Of a stretch of 64,000 nucleotides of DNA, positions 18,230 to 27,327 are shown piece after piece. The stretch lies in NCBI RefSeq assembly GCF_001456355.1, contig NZ_CP010271.1:3410001-3474000 (forward strand), read 5' to 3'. The notes under the pieces are model-generated. The model was given only the letters and a program-made list of their open reading frames with translations, searched no databases and was not told the DNA's origin. The first letter of the stretch is position 1. Each line of letters opens with the position of its first letter. Position numbers and translations under genes: made by a program. Origin of the DNA: Mycobacteroides saopaulense (GTDB lineage Bacteria; Actinomycetota; Actinomycetes; Mycobacteriales; Mycobacteriaceae).

Positions 18230-19228
18230 ATGTCGCGCGATTGGATGCTGCTAGAGACCTTGGGCGAGGAACCCACGGTGATAGCCATCGGATTGCAGGC
18301 ACGCAACATGGCGCCGCTCGAATCCGTGCTGCGCCGCAATCGACACCGGCCCCTGATCGAGGCGGCGATCGCCGACTGCCGACGCACGGGTGAGGCCACG
18401 GTGGCCTTCACACCAGCACGCGACCGCGTGGTGCACGTGCATCCGATATCCATGGGGCGCGCGCATATCCACGGCGTCCAGGTGTGGTTCGGACCGGCAG
18501 ACGCCGAGCCGCCCCGACGGCCCGTCGCCGGGGCGTGCCTGGGCAACCTGGATACATCGATCACGACGCTCACCCCGGGGTACTTCGAGGTGATGGGTTT
18601 CGATCCGCACAACAGATCCGAAAAACAAGCCATTGCCGAAGGCCTTGCTCCGGTGTTGCCGAGTCCGAGCAATGCCGAATTGATGGCCAACGTGGTGAAC
18701 CCCGAACTTGAGTCGACTTTTTGTGGCACATGTCTGGCCGCCGACTATCAGGGAAACACCCTGCAAGTTCACTACGCCGGACGAGCGTCCAAGGAAACCG
18801 ATGCAGCGGGAGCGGTGGCCCGTATCAACCGAGTCCTGTGCACTCGCGTGGAGAACAGTCCCCACCAACCTCAAGTCGGATTGGCACAGCAGATCCTGGA
18901 GGCTGTCACCACCCCCGGCGTACACCGGTTACTGATCAATGTCGACACCTTCGCCGTCCTCAAATGGATTGACGAGCCGTTCCCCGACCTGGCGTGGCAT
19001 TACGACCCCGATCGGCCCGAGAGCGTCCATCCCGAGGATGCGGCCGTGGCGAAGAACATGCGCGAGGAACTGCGGGCGGGATCAACTGCCGGAACCCTGC
19101 GGCTGCGCGCCGTTTCCGGCGGATGGCTGCGGCTGCATGCCAGCGGCACGAAATTTGCCTTGCGCGACAACGCCTTTGCCGCTCTGGTCAGGCTCACTGC
19201 AGCCCCGGAAACGGATGCCGACTCGTAG
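18230..19228 (+). CDS. DUF5593-type (PAS/GAF-like) protein, paralogue 2
   Basis: A 332-residue protein, colinear with the preceding gene: MSRDWMLLETLGEEPTVIAIGLQARNMAPLESVLRRNRH at the start and QQILEAVTTPGVHRLLINV, KWIDEPFPDLAWHYDPD in the C-terminal half. The two clearly arose by tandem duplication but have diverged widely. TAACAT (18218-18223) lies six bases before the ATG, so this copy has its own leaderless promoter and is not simply co-transcribed. Function is unknown. Confidence 0.7.
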   Translation: MSRDWMLLETLGEEPTVIAIGLQARNMAPLESVLRRNRHRPLIEAAIADCRRTGEATVAFTPARDRVVHVHPISMGRAHIHGVQVWFGPADAEPPRRPVAGACLGNLDTSITTLTPGYFEVMGFDPHNRSEKQAIAEGLAPVLPSPSNAELMANVVNPELESTFCGTCLAADYQGNTLQVHYAGRASKETDAAGAVARINRVLCTRVENSPHQPQVGLAQQILEAVTTPGVHRLLINVDTFAVLKWIDEPFPDLAWHYDPDRPESVHPEDAAVAKNMREELRAGSTAGTLRLRAVSGGWLRLHASGTKFALRDNAFAALVRLTAAPETDADS

Positions 19229-19323
19229 GCCGCCGCAACATGACCGGCTTGTGTTGCCACGCTCACGCCGATTCTGGCGGTGGGTCTTTCCCTCGGGCGG
19301 TGCCTTCTGGCTAGGCTTGCCGC

Positions 19324-20670
19324 ATGGCTGCTGACATCGTTCCCATCGAACTCGGGCTCACAGAGGGTGACGTGGTCACCCTGTGGGCCCCTCGGTGGCG
19401 CGACGCCGGAGACGAGTGGGAGGCGTTCCTCGGCAAGGACGACGATCTGTATGTGTTCGAGTCGGTCGCCGATCTGGTGGCCTTCGTGCGGACCGACAAC
19501 GACAACGACCTGGTCGATCACCCTGCATGGTCGACGCTCGGTGCGCTGTCGGCCGACGAGCTCGAGCCGGACGACGACAATCGCTACGACTTGATCGGCG
19601 TACCCGAGCTGGTTGCCGACAAACCCACCGAGGACGCCGTCGACACCCTGCGCGCCACCCTGGCGATCGTGGCCTCCATCGGCGCGGTCTGCGAGTTGGC
19701 ACCGATCAACAAGCTCATCAACGGCAACCCGGTGCTGGGCACACTGTCGGCCGGGGCCGAAAGCTTCACGGGTAAAGATGGATTGAAGCGGTGGAACCAG
19801 ATCGGTGCCATCGTCGGCAAGTCCTGGGACTCGGTGGTCGACGCCATCGACGAGATCGCCGCGACACCGGATGTCGATGAAGAGCTCTCCGCGGCAGCCG
19901 ACGCCGAGCTGCTTGCCGCCGCCGAGAATGCCGTCGACAACGAGGACGACATCGAGGACGACGACGAACTGGATCTCCTCGACGAGCAGTCCGACAACGA
20001 AGCCTCCGAGGACGACGCGGACGACGCGGACGAGTCCGACGATGAAGATGAAGATGAAGACGAGGACGACGCCGAAGGCGAGGATGAGGACGCAGCGGAC
20101 GACGATCTGGTTCTCGGCGGTGACGAAGATTTCTGGCTGGAGGTCGGTATCGACCCGATCCAGATGATCACCAACTCGGGAACGTTCTACACGCTGCGCT
20201 GCTACCTCAACGACGAGCCGATCTTCTTGGGGCGCAACGGAAGAATCAGCGTGTTCGGCTCCGAGCGGGCACTGGCCCGATACCTTGCAGACGAGCACGA
20301 TCACGACCTCGCCGACCTGAGCACCTATGACGACATCCGTACCGCCGCCACCGACGGCTCGCTGCGGATCGACATCACCGACGACAACATCTACGTGTTC
20401 ACCGGACTCGCCGACGACCTGGAAGACGGCATCGACGAGGTGGACCGCGACCAGCTGGAGCTGGCGGTGGAGCTGCTCACCGACGTCGCCGAATACTCCG
20501 AGGACGACAGCGTCGACGCGGAGTTGGACAGCGATACCCCGCTGGGCAAGTTGGTCGGGCATCTCCTCGAACCGGACAAGCACGACGAGCCACAGGGCCC
20601 GTTCGCGGATGCCGCCGAACGCTGGCGGAATCTGGAGCGCGCGATGGAGGCACGGCTGCGGCGCGAGTAG
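19324..20670 (+). CDS. Conserved acidic protein (Rv3311 homologue)
   Basis: A 448-residue protein found across mycobacteria. The N-terminal domain begins DIVPIELGLTEGDVVTLWAPRW; a central segment (about 190-265) is an almost pure Asp/Glu tract; the C-terminal domain follows. The N- and C-terminal domains look like ancient duplicates: DLYVFESVADLVAFVRTDNDNDL compared with RISVFGSERALARYLADEHDHDL. No signal peptide, membrane segment or catalytic motif is seen. Acidic tracts of this kind mimic nucleic acid or bind cations or basic proteins, but nothing specific is known. TAGGCT (19312-19317) six bases before the ATG indicates leaderless expression. Confidence 0.8.
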   Translation: MAADIVPIELGLTEGDVVTLWAPRWRDAGDEWEAFLGKDDDLYVFESVADLVAFVRTDNDNDLVDHPAWSTLGALSADELEPDDDNRYDLIGVPELVADKPTEDAVDTLRATLAIVASIGAVCELAPINKLINGNPVLGTLSAGAESFTGKDGLKRWNQIGAIVGKSWDSVVDAIDEIAATPDVDEELSAAADAELLAAAENAVDNEDDIEDDDELDLLDEQSDNEASEDDADDADESDDEDEDEDEDDAEGEDEDAADDDLVLGGDEDFWLEVGIDPIQMITNSGTFYTLRCYLNDEPIFLGRNGRISVFGSERALARYLADEHDHDLADLSTYDDIRTAATDGSLRIDITDDNIYVFTGLADDLEDGIDEVDRDQLELAVELLTDVAEYSEDDSVDAELDSDTPLGKLVGHLLEPDKHDEPQGPFADAAERWRNLERAMEARLRRE

Positions 20671-20694
20671 TGCCGCCGGCCGTCGCCCACACCG

Positions 20695-21783
20695 CTAGCC
20701 GATCAGCACCGCGTAACCGGGCTTGATCACGTCGTCGATGATCTCCAACCGCTCGTTGAACGGGATGAAGGCCGATTTCATGGCGTTGATGGTGAATCGC
20801 TGCAGATCGCTCCAGCCGTAGCCGAACGCCTCGACGAGGCGCAGCATCTCCTGGCTCATCGAGGTGTCGCTCATCAGCCGGTTGTCGGTGTTGACCGTCA
20901 CCCGGAACCGCAGCCGCGCCAGTAGGTCAAAGGGATGGTCGGCGATGCTGTCGACCGCGCCCGTCTGCACATTCGAACTCGGGCACAGCTCCAGCGGCAC
21001 GCGCTTGTCGCGCAGTAGTGAGGACAGTCGCCCAAGATGCGCCGAGCCGTCGGGATCGATGTCGATATCGTCGACAATGCGCACCCCGTGGCCCAGCCGG
21101 TCGGCGCCGCAAAAGGCGATCGCCTCGTGGATAGAGGGCAACCCGAATCCCTCACCTGCATGGATGGTGAACCGGGCGTTGGCATTCCGCATGTACTCGA
21201 AGGCGTCCAGGTGGCGGCTCGGCGGATAGCCGGCCTCGGCTCCGGCGATGTCGAACCCGACGGCGCCGCGGTCGCGGAACTTCACGGCGATTTCGGCGAT
21301 CTCCCGTGACCGTGCGGCATGCCGCATCGCGGTGACCAGGGTGCGTACCTTGATGCGCTTGCCCGCGGCGCTGGCCTGCCGCTCCCCGTCTGCGAATCCG
21401 GCCAGCACGGCGTCCATGACGTCGTCGAGGGTCAGTCCCGCGTCGATGTGCAGCTCGGGCGCGAAACGCACCTCGGCGTACACCACACCGTCGGCGGCAA
21501 GATCCTCGACACATTCGGCCGCCACGCGGTGCAGCGCGGAGGCCGTCTGCATGACCCCCACGGTGTGCGCGAAGGTCTCCAGGTACTGCTCTAGGGAGCC
21601 ACTGTCGGCGGCGGTGCGGAACCACGACGCCAGCGCCGCCTCGTCTTCGGCCGGCAGGTTCTCGTACCCGGATTCGCGGGCAAGCTCAAGAACGGTGCCG
21701 GGTCGCAGACCTCCGTCCAGATGGTCATGCAGAAGCGCCTTGGGAGCCTGGGTGATTGACACCAAATCAAGTTCGGCCGTCAC
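20695..21783 (-). CDS. add: Adenosine deaminase
   Basis: A 362-residue zinc enzyme converting adenosine and deoxyadenosine to inosine forms. [10 protein letters not shown] supplies the first two zinc His ligands, FTIHAGEG the third, GHGVRI the catalytic His region and [10 protein letters not shown] the metal Asp. The GTG start overlaps the deoA stop by four bases. It is the last gene of a cdd-deoA-add operon for nucleoside salvage, and its product feeds the purine nucleoside phosphorylase encoded at 10.3 kb. Confidence 0.93.
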   Translation of the reverse strand: MTAELDLVSITQAPKALLHDHLDGGLRPGTVLELARESGYENLPAEDEAALASWFRTAADSGSLEQYLETFAHTVGVMQTASALHRVAAECVEDLAADGVVYAEVRFAPELHIDAGLTLDDVMDAVLAGFADGERQASAAGKRIKVRTLVTAMRHAARSREIAEIAVKFRDRGAVGFDIAGAEAGYPPSRHLDAFEYMRNANARFTIHAGEGFGLPSIHEAIAFCGADRLGHGVRIVDDIDIDPDGSAHLGRLSSLLRDKRVPLELCPSSNVQTGAVDSIADHPFDLLARLRFRVTVNTDNRLMSDTSMSQEMLRLVEAFGYGWSDLQRFTINAMKSAFIPFNERLEIIDDVIKPGYAVLIG

Positions 21784-23069
21784 ACCGGAAGTCTATCGAT
21801 GATCAGTGGCCTGGCGGTGGGTGCCGCACCGACAGCCCATCCGCCGTCCAGCGCAGCGAGCGCGGCGGGCATACGTTCGGGCGTGTCGGTGTACAGCGTG
21901 AACAGTGGTTCGCCTGCGACAACCGGCTCGCCCGGCCGCCGGTGAATGCGCACCCCGGCACCGTGCTGCACGACTTCTCCGGGACGGCTACGTCCGGCGC
22001 CGAGGCGCCACGCGGCGACCCCGACAGGCATCGCGTCGATGCGGTGCATGACGCCGCTGACGGGCGCGAGCACGGTCTCCTGACACCGCCCGAGACGCAG
22101 CGGTACCGAAAGGTCGCCGCCCTGCGCGTGGATCATCGCGCGGAACACATCCATCGCCGTGCCGTCGGTCAACGTCGCGACCGGGTCCTTGCCGTCGATG
22201 CCGGCCGCGGCCAGCATGTCGCGGGCCAGAGCCACGGTGAGTCCGACAACGTCATCGGGCCCGCCACCCGCCAGCACCTCGAGCGATTCCTGCACCTCGA
22301 CCGCGTTTCCCGCGGTGGCGCCCAGCGGCGTATCCATCGCGGTCAGCAGGGCGCTGGTGGTGACGCCGTGCGCGGTACCCAGATCGACCATCGCCGAGGC
22401 CAATTCGCGCGCCTGCTGTTCGGACTTCATGAAGGCACCCGCGCCCACCTTGACGTCCAGAACCAGTGCGGCCGTCCCCTCGGCCAGCTTCTTGCTCATG
22501 ATCGAGCCCGCGATGAGCGGTATCGATTCGACGGTGCCGGTGATGTCCCGCAGGGCATACAGCTTTCGATCAGCGGGTGCCAACGACGCTCCCGCGGCAC
22601 AGATCACCGCCCCGACCTCGGAAAGCTGCTGACGTATCTCGTCATTGCTCAGGTCGACACGGATTCCCGCGATGGACTCGAGCTTGTCGAGGGTGCCGCC
22701 GGTGTGCCCGAGACCGCGGCCGGACAGCTGGGGAACCGCCGCCCCGCAGGCGGCTACGACGGCGACCAACGGCAGGCTGATCTTGTCCCCCACTCCGCCC
22801 GTGGAGTGTTTGTCGACGGTGGGGCGGGCCAGACCGCTCAAGTCCAGCCGTTCGCCGGAGGCCAGGATCGCCGCGGTCCACGCCGACGTCTCGCCGGTGT
22901 TCATGCCCCGCAGGTAGATGGCCATCAGCAGGGCTGCCACCTGCTCCTCCCCGATGTCACCGCGGGTGTACTCCCCGATCAGCCATTCGATGGCGCCCGG
23001 GCTCAGCTCTCCGCCGTCACGCTTGGTGGCGATGATCGAGGGCATGTCGAACGAGTATGTGTTTGCCAT
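21780..23069 (-). CDS. deoA: Thymidine phosphorylase
   Basis: A 429-residue pyrimidine nucleoside phosphorylase. The signature [16 protein letters not shown] binds phosphate, [18 protein letters not shown] is the second family block, and the C-terminal lobe [18 protein letters not shown] region is present. It cleaves thymidine or deoxyuridine to base and deoxyribose 1-phosphate. Its ATG overlaps the cdd stop by one base and its stop overlaps the start of add, so the three genes are tightly coupled. Confidence 0.92.
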   Translation of the reverse strand: MANTYSFDMPSIIATKRDGGELSPGAIEWLIGEYTRGDIGEEQVAALLMAIYLRGMNTGETSAWTAAILASGERLDLSGLARPTVDKHSTGGVGDKISLPLVAVVAACGAAVPQLSGRGLGHTGGTLDKLESIAGIRVDLSNDEIRQQLSEVGAVICAAGASLAPADRKLYALRDITGTVESIPLIAGSIMSKKLAEGTAALVLDVKVGAGAFMKSEQQARELASAMVDLGTAHGVTTSALLTAMDTPLGATAGNAVEVQESLEVLAGGGPDDVVGLTVALARDMLAAAGIDGKDPVATLTDGTAMDVFRAMIHAQGGDLSVPLRLGRCQETVLAPVSGVMHRIDAMPVGVAAWRLGAGRSRPGEVVQHGAGVRIHRRPGEPVVAGEPLFTLYTDTPERMPAALAALDGGWAVGAAPTARPLIIDRLPV

Positions 23070-23467
23070 CAGATGCGCCCCCGGTCCAAGTCGTCGGGAC
23101 CGAAGGCTTCCGGCAGCAGCTCCGTAAGACGTCGTGGGGCCTCGCGATGATCGATGAGTAGGTCAGGCCCACCGTGCTCAAGAAGTAGCTGGCGACATCG
23201 GCCGCACGGCATCAGGGGCTCACCGCGGGAATCGACACAGGACAGCGCCACCAACCGCCCGCCCCCGGTGGAGACCAGGGCACAGACCACAGAACACTCC
23301 GCGCAGAGACCTAGGCCATATGAGACATTCTCCACATTGCAGCCGACGACCACCCGACCGTCGTCGACAAGCGCGGCGGCACCCACCGGATACTTCGAAT
23401 ACGGCGCATAGGCGTGCTTGGTCACCGCATATGCCTTGTCCCGCAGGTCATTCCATGCGATTGTCAT
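23069..23467 (-). CDS. cdd: Cytidine deaminase
   Basis: A 132-residue tetrameric-type cytidine deaminase. NVENVSYGLGLCAECS holds the catalytic Glu and first zinc Cys, and MPCGRCRQ gives the other two Cys ligands. YAPYSKYPVGAA is the N-terminal substrate loop. It deaminates cytidine and deoxycytidine to uridine forms. It is the first gene of the cdd-deoA-add operon and is divergent from sdhC. A GGAGG-like site (GGAGGTCTCCGG on the minus strand) precedes the ATG. Confidence 0.92.
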   Translation of the reverse strand: MTIAWNDLRDKAYAVTKHAYAPYSKYPVGAAALVDDGRVVVGCNVENVSYGLGLCAECSVVCALVSTGGGRLVALSCVDSRGEPLMPCGRCRQLLLEHGGPDLLIDHREAPRRLTELLPEAFGPDDLDRGRI

Positions 23468-23623
23468 GATCCGGAGACCTCCTTGTCGACCCCATGAGAG
23501 TCACATCGGCTCGCCATTTGCTCGTGCAAGGTTTACCTAACTTACTTTGGAGTACGGCGCATTTCGACGCTTTTTCACCCTCACGCGATTTCGGCGCCAC
23601 CTCGGAATGGGTTTAGAGTTCGC

Positions 23624-23752
23624 ATGACGGTTCGCCGACCACCGTTGGGCCATCGGTTGCGCGTCATGGACGCCCCCATTCACCGCGCCGTGTGGCCCCA
23701 GTCCACCATTGGTGTTGGAGGCCAGCTTGACAAGCGTGACAGGCGAAAGTAA
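23624..23752 (+). CDS. Possible 42-codon upstream ORF overlapping the sdhC start
   Basis: TAGAGT (23614-23619) resembles a -10 box and is followed four bases later by ATG 23624. This opens a 42-residue, Arg/Pro-rich frame that ends at TAA 23750-23752, out of frame with and 26 bases inside sdhC. It has no recognisable similarity. It could be a leaderless upstream ORF that modulates sdhC translation, or chance. Spacing to the ATG is shorter than ideal. Confidence 0.25.
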   Translation: MTVRRPPLGHRLRVMDAPIHRAVWPQSTIGVGGQLDKRDRRK

Positions 23753-24128
23753 TCGCCTCAAGCGATCGCTATACCGTGGTGATCCAGGAATGTGGTCCTG
23801 GGTCCTGCATCGCATTACCGGTGCCACGATCTTCTTCTTCCTTTTTGTCCACGTCTTGGATACCGCTCTCGTCCGGGTGAGCCCCGAGGCCTACAACTCG
23901 GTGATCGAGACCTATAAGACCCCGATCGTCGGGCTGATGGAACTCGGCCTGGTAGCCGCGGTTCTGTACCACGCGCTCAACGGCGTCCGGGTCATCCTCG
24001 TCGATTTCTGGTCCAAGGGCCCGCGCTATCAGCGACTCATGCTGTGGATCATCGCCGGCGTCTGGTTCGTGGTGATGGTTCCCGCAGTGACCCGGATCCT
24101 CATGCACATGGCGGAGCGTTTCCTATGA
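23727..24128 (+). CDS. sdhC: Succinate dehydrogenase cytochrome b556 subunit
   Basis: A membrane subunit of about 133 residues with three hydrophobic helices (about 20-45, 65-90, 100-125). SLYRGDPGMWSWVLHRITG is the conserved entry, and YHALNGVRVILVDF holds the haem-ligand His region. It anchors SdhAB and helps pass electrons to menaquinone. TTG 23727 is preferred because GGAGG (23717-23721) lies five bases upstream; in-frame TTG/GTG codons further upstream have no ribosome site. It overlaps sdhD by four bases. Confidence 0.87.
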   Translation: MTSVTGESNRLKRSLYRGDPGMWSWVLHRITGATIFFFLFVHVLDTALVRVSPEAYNSVIETYKTPIVGLMELGLVAAVLYHALNGVRVILVDFWSKGPRYQRLMLWIIAGVWFVVMVPAVTRILMHMAERFL

Positions 24129-24631
24129 GCGACCCTAAGACTTCCTCTAAGACATCGGCACAAACCGGCCCCAACGCGAGCGCCCGGGCCAGCGGCCGCC
24201 CCGCCCCCGTGCTGGAGCGCAACTACGACCGACCTGCCGCACTGGACAATCCACGTGCACCCCGGCGTGGATCGGGTATGCCCAACTTCGAGAAGTACGC
24301 ATGGATTTTCATGCGGTTGTCGGGCATCGTCCTGATCTTCCTGGCCCTGGGCCACCTCTTCATCATGCTGATGTGGGACAACGGCGTGTACCGCCTCGAC
24401 TTCAACTTCGTGGCGCAGCGCTGGGCGAGCCCGTTCTGGCAGACCTGGGACCTGCTGATGCTGTGGCTGGCGCAACTGCACGGCGGTAACGGCATGCGCA
24501 CGATCATCGCCGACTACAGCCGCAAGGATTCGACTCGGTTCTGGCTCAATTGCCTACTGGCACTATCGATCATCTTCACGGTCGTGCTCGGCACCTACGT
24601 CCTGCTGACCTTCAACCCGAACATCGGTTAG
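24125..24631 (+). CDS. sdhD: Succinate dehydrogenase hydrophobic anchor subunit
   Basis: A 168-residue protein with a long polar N-terminal tail rich in Ser/Thr/Pro (about 1-50) and three membrane helices (about 57-80, 98-122, 138-162). QLHGGNGMRTIIADYSRK matches the conserved haem and quinone region of mycobacterial SdhD. The N-terminal tail looks longer than needed for the anchor. The ATG overlaps the sdhC stop (ATGA), placing it in the sdhCDAB operon. Confidence 0.9.
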   Translation: MSDPKTSSKTSAQTGPNASARASGRPAPVLERNYDRPAALDNPRAPRRGSGMPNFEKYAWIFMRLSGIVLIFLALGHLFIMLMWDNGVYRLDFNFVAQRWASPFWQTWDLLMLWLAQLHGGNGMRTIIADYSRKDSTRFWLNCLLALSIIFTVVLGTYVLLTFNPNIG

Positions 24632-24645
24632 GGGCGATTTCCACA

Positions 24646-26433
24646 ATGACTGAAAGTCTTCGCGCAAGCGGCTCATCCATGATTCAGGAACACCGGTACG
24701 ACGTTGTCATCATCGGCGCGGGCGGAGCGGGTATGCGCGCCGCCGTGGAGTCCGGGCCCCGGGTTCGCACCGCGGTGCTGACCAAGCTGTACCCGACGCG
24801 CAGCCACACCGGCGCCGCCCAGGGCGGCATGTGCGCCGCGCTGGCCAATGTCGAGGAAGACAACTGGGAGTGGCACACCTTCGACACCGTCAAGGGCGGC
24901 GACTACCTCGCCGACCAGGACGCGGTGGAGATCATGTGCAAGGAGGCCATCGACGCCGTCCTCGATCTCGAGAAAATGGGTATGCCGTTCAACCGGACAC
25001 CCCAGGGCCGAATCGACCAGCGGCGCTTCGGTGGTCACACCCGCGACCACGGTAAGGCCCCGGTGCGCCGAGCCTGCTATGCCGCGGACCGCACCGGGCA
25101 CATGATCCTGCAGACGCTGTACCAAAACTGCGTCAAGCATGATGTCGAGTTCTTCAACGAGTTCTATGCGCTGGACATCGCACTCACCGAGACGCCTAAC
25201 GGCCCGGTGGCCACCGGTGTCGTCGCCTACGAGCTGGCGACCGGCGATATCCACGTGTTCCATGCCAAGGCAATCGTTTTCGCCACCGGCGGCTCGGGAC
25301 GCATGTACAAGACCACCTCCAACGCACACACCCTGACCGGTGACGGCCTGGGCATCGTGTTCCGCAAGGGACTTCCCTTGGAGGACATGGAGTTCCACCA
25401 GTTCCACCCGACAGGTCTGGCCGGGCTCGGGATTCTGATCTCCGAAGCCGTGCGTGGCGAGGGCGGCCGTCTACTCAACGCCGACGGCGAGCGGTTCATG
25501 GAGCGCTACGCCCCCACCATCGTCGACCTGGCACCTCGCGACATCGTCGCGCGGTCAATGGTTCTCGAGGTGCTCGAAGGCCGCGGCGCCGGGCCGAACA
25601 AGGACTACGTCTACATCGACGTGCGCCACCTCGGTGCCGACGTCCTGGAAGCCAAGCTGCCGGACATCACCGAATTCGCGCGTACCTACCTGGGTGTGGA
25701 CCCGGTCACCGAGCTGGTTCCGGTGTACCCCACCTGCCATTACGTGATGGGCGGCATTCCGACCAACATCAAGGGACAGGTGCTGCGCGACAACGACAAC
25801 GTTGTCCCCGGCCTCTACGCCGCCGGCGAGTGCGCCTGCGTCTCGGTGCATGGCGCGAACCGCCTGGGCACGAACTCGCTGCTGGACATCAACGTGTTCG
25901 GTCGCCGAGCCGGTATCGCCGCGGCCGAGTACGCCGAGGCCCACGACTTCATCGACCTGCCGGAGACCCCGGCGACGATGGTCACCGAGTGGGTGGCGGA
26001 CATCCTCTCCGAGCACGGCGACGAGCGGGTGGCCGACATCCGTACCGAGCTGCAGCAGTCGATGGACAACAACGCCGCGGTGTTCCGCACCGAGGACACC
26101 CTCAAGCAGGCCCTCACCGATATCCACGCACTCAAGGAGCGGTACAGCCGAATCACGGTGCACGACAAGGGCAAGCGCTACAACAGCGACCTGCTCGAGG
26201 CCATCGAGCTGGGCTTCCTACTTGAACTCGCCGAGGTGACAGTGGTGGGTGCGCTCAACCGCAAGGAATCGCGTGGCGGACATGCGCGCGAGGACTATCC
26301 CAACCGCGACGACACCAACTACATGCGACACACCATGGCGTACAAGCAGGGTGCTGAGCTGCTGTCCGACATCCGGCTGGACTACAAGCCCGTTGTCCAG
26401 ACCCGGTACGAGCCGATGGAACGGAAGTACTGA
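24646..26433 (+). CDS. sdhA: Succinate dehydrogenase flavoprotein subunit
   Basis: A 595-residue catalytic subunit oxidising succinate to fumarate. VVIIGAGGAGMRAA binds FAD, PTRSHTGAAQGG carries the His of covalent flavin attachment, and HQFHPTGLAGLG, GANRLGTNSLLD and HAREDYPNRDD are active-site and C-terminal blocks. ATG 24646 is chosen; ATG 24679, at MIQEHRYD, would match the shorter start of the M. tuberculosis protein and is a real alternative. Synteny is with Rv3318 (the Sdh2 set). Confidence 0.95.
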   Translation: MTESLRASGSSMIQEHRYDVVIIGAGGAGMRAAVESGPRVRTAVLTKLYPTRSHTGAAQGGMCAALANVEEDNWEWHTFDTVKGGDYLADQDAVEIMCKEAIDAVLDLEKMGMPFNRTPQGRIDQRRFGGHTRDHGKAPVRRACYAADRTGHMILQTLYQNCVKHDVEFFNEFYALDIALTETPNGPVATGVVAYELATGDIHVFHAKAIVFATGGSGRMYKTTSNAHTLTGDGLGIVFRKGLPLEDMEFHQFHPTGLAGLGILISEAVRGEGGRLLNADGERFMERYAPTIVDLAPRDIVARSMVLEVLEGRGAGPNKDYVYIDVRHLGADVLEAKLPDITEFARTYLGVDPVTELVPVYPTCHYVMGGIPTNIKGQVLRDNDNVVPGLYAAGECACVSVHGANRLGTNSLLDINVFGRRAGIAAAEYAEAHDFIDLPETPATMVTEWVADILSEHGDERVADIRTELQQSMDNNAAVFRTEDTLKQALTDIHALKERYSRITVHDKGKRYNSDLLEAIELGFLLELAEVTVVGALNRKESRGGHAREDYPNRDDTNYMRHTMAYKQGAELLSDIRLDYKPVVQTRYEPMERKY

Positions 26434-26434
26434 G

Positions 26435-27217
26435 ATGACTGCGGTTATCGAGAAAGCCGAAGCGGGCGACCCGCCGCTGCCTCCGATCCCCGAGGGCGCG
26501 GTCATGGTCGATCTGAAGATCCAGCGGTTCAACCCCGAGGACCCCGACGCCGCGGGCTGGCAGACCTTCCGGGTGCCCTGCCTGTCGACGGACCGGCTGC
26601 TGAACCTGCTGCTGTACGTGAAGGGCTACCTGGACGGCACGTTGACCTTCCGCCGGTCCTGCGCACACGGCGTGTGCGGTTCGGACGCCATGCGGATCAA
26701 CGGCGTGAACCGGCTGGCCTGCAAGGTTCTGATGCGCGATCTGCTGCCCAAGAACCCCAAGAAGACGCTCACCATCACCATCGAGCCCATCCGCGGCCTC
26801 CCCGTGGAGAAGGACCTCGTGGTCAACATGGAGCCCTTCTTCGACGCGTACCGCGCCGTGAAGCCCTTCATGATCACCAGCGGCAACCAGCCGACCCGCG
26901 AGTACATCCAGAGCCAGACCGACCGCGCACGCTTCGACGACACCACCAAGTGCATCCTGTGTGCGTGCTGCACCACCAGCTGCCCGGTGTTCTGGAGCGA
27001 CGGAAGCTACTTCGGTCCTGCGGCGATCGTCAATGCGCACCGGTTCATCTTCGACAGCCGCGACGAGGCTGCCGCCGAGCGTTTGGACATCCTCAACGAC
27101 GTCGACGGGGTGTGGCGCTGCCGTACCACGTTTAACTGCACGGACGCCTGCCCTCGGGGTATCGAGGTCACCAAGGCCATCCAAGAGGTCAAGCGCGCCC
27201 TGATGTTCGCGCGCTAG
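26435..27217 (+). CDS. sdhB: Succinate dehydrogenase iron-sulfur subunit
   Basis: A 260-residue electron-transfer subunit. The 2Fe-2S motif is SCAHGVCGSDAM with a distal Cys in NRLACKV. KCILCACCTTSCPVFW and FNCTDACPRGI carry the ligands of the 4Fe-4S and 3Fe-4S clusters. The start ATG 26435 is one base after the sdhA stop; an upstream in-frame extension lies wholly inside sdhA and is not conserved. An intrinsic terminator 15 bases downstream ends the operon. Confidence 0.95.
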   Translation: MTAVIEKAEAGDPPLPPIPEGAVMVDLKIQRFNPEDPDAAGWQTFRVPCLSTDRLLNLLLYVKGYLDGTLTFRRSCAHGVCGSDAMRINGVNRLACKVLMRDLLPKNPKKTLTITIEPIRGLPVEKDLVVNMEPFFDAYRAVKPFMITSGNQPTREYIQSQTDRARFDDTTKCILCACCTTSCPVFWSDGSYFGPAAIVNAHRFIFDSRDEAAAERLDILNDVDGVWRCRTTFNCTDACPRGIEVTKAIQEVKRALMFAR

Positions 27218-27232
27218 AACGCACTGCCTACA

Positions 27233-27274
27233 CCGCCGGGTGTGAGCACCAATGCTCGCGCCCGGCGGTTTTTT
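27233..27274 (+). terminator. Intrinsic terminator of the sdhCDAB operon
   Basis: CCGCCGGGTGTGAGC pairs with GCTCGCGCCCGGCGG around a short loop and is followed directly by six T (27269-27274). This is the clearest rho-independent terminator in the window. Confidence 0.9.
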
Positions 27275-27292
27275 CTATGCCCGCGCGCGCTC

Positions 27293-27319
27293 TGTCACAC
27301 ATCCGAGTGCTGCCTCGTC
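27293..27319 (+). promoter_or_regulatory. ECF41-type sigma-factor promoter
   Basis: TGTCACA (27293-27299), sixteen bases, then CGTC (27316-27319) is an exact match to the promoter pattern described for ECF41 sigma factors. The start codon of the decarboxylase-like gene follows eight bases after CGTC, giving a leaderless or nearly leaderless transcript. The cognate ECF41 factor is encoded by the facing gene. Confidence 0.8.
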
Positions 27320-27327
27320 ATACGGAT

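Noticed and set aside
19000..20583. 527-codon minus-strand open frame
   Set aside because: It runs antisense to the Rv3311 homologue and part of a DUF5593 gene. Its Val/Gly/Asp-rich, repetitive sequence mirrors the acidic tract on the other strand.
23529..23556. Possible IdeR iron box (GTTTACCTAACTTAC) upstream of cdd and sdhC
   Set aside because: It fits only part of the TTAGGTTAGGCTAACCTAA consensus and lacks dyad symmetry.
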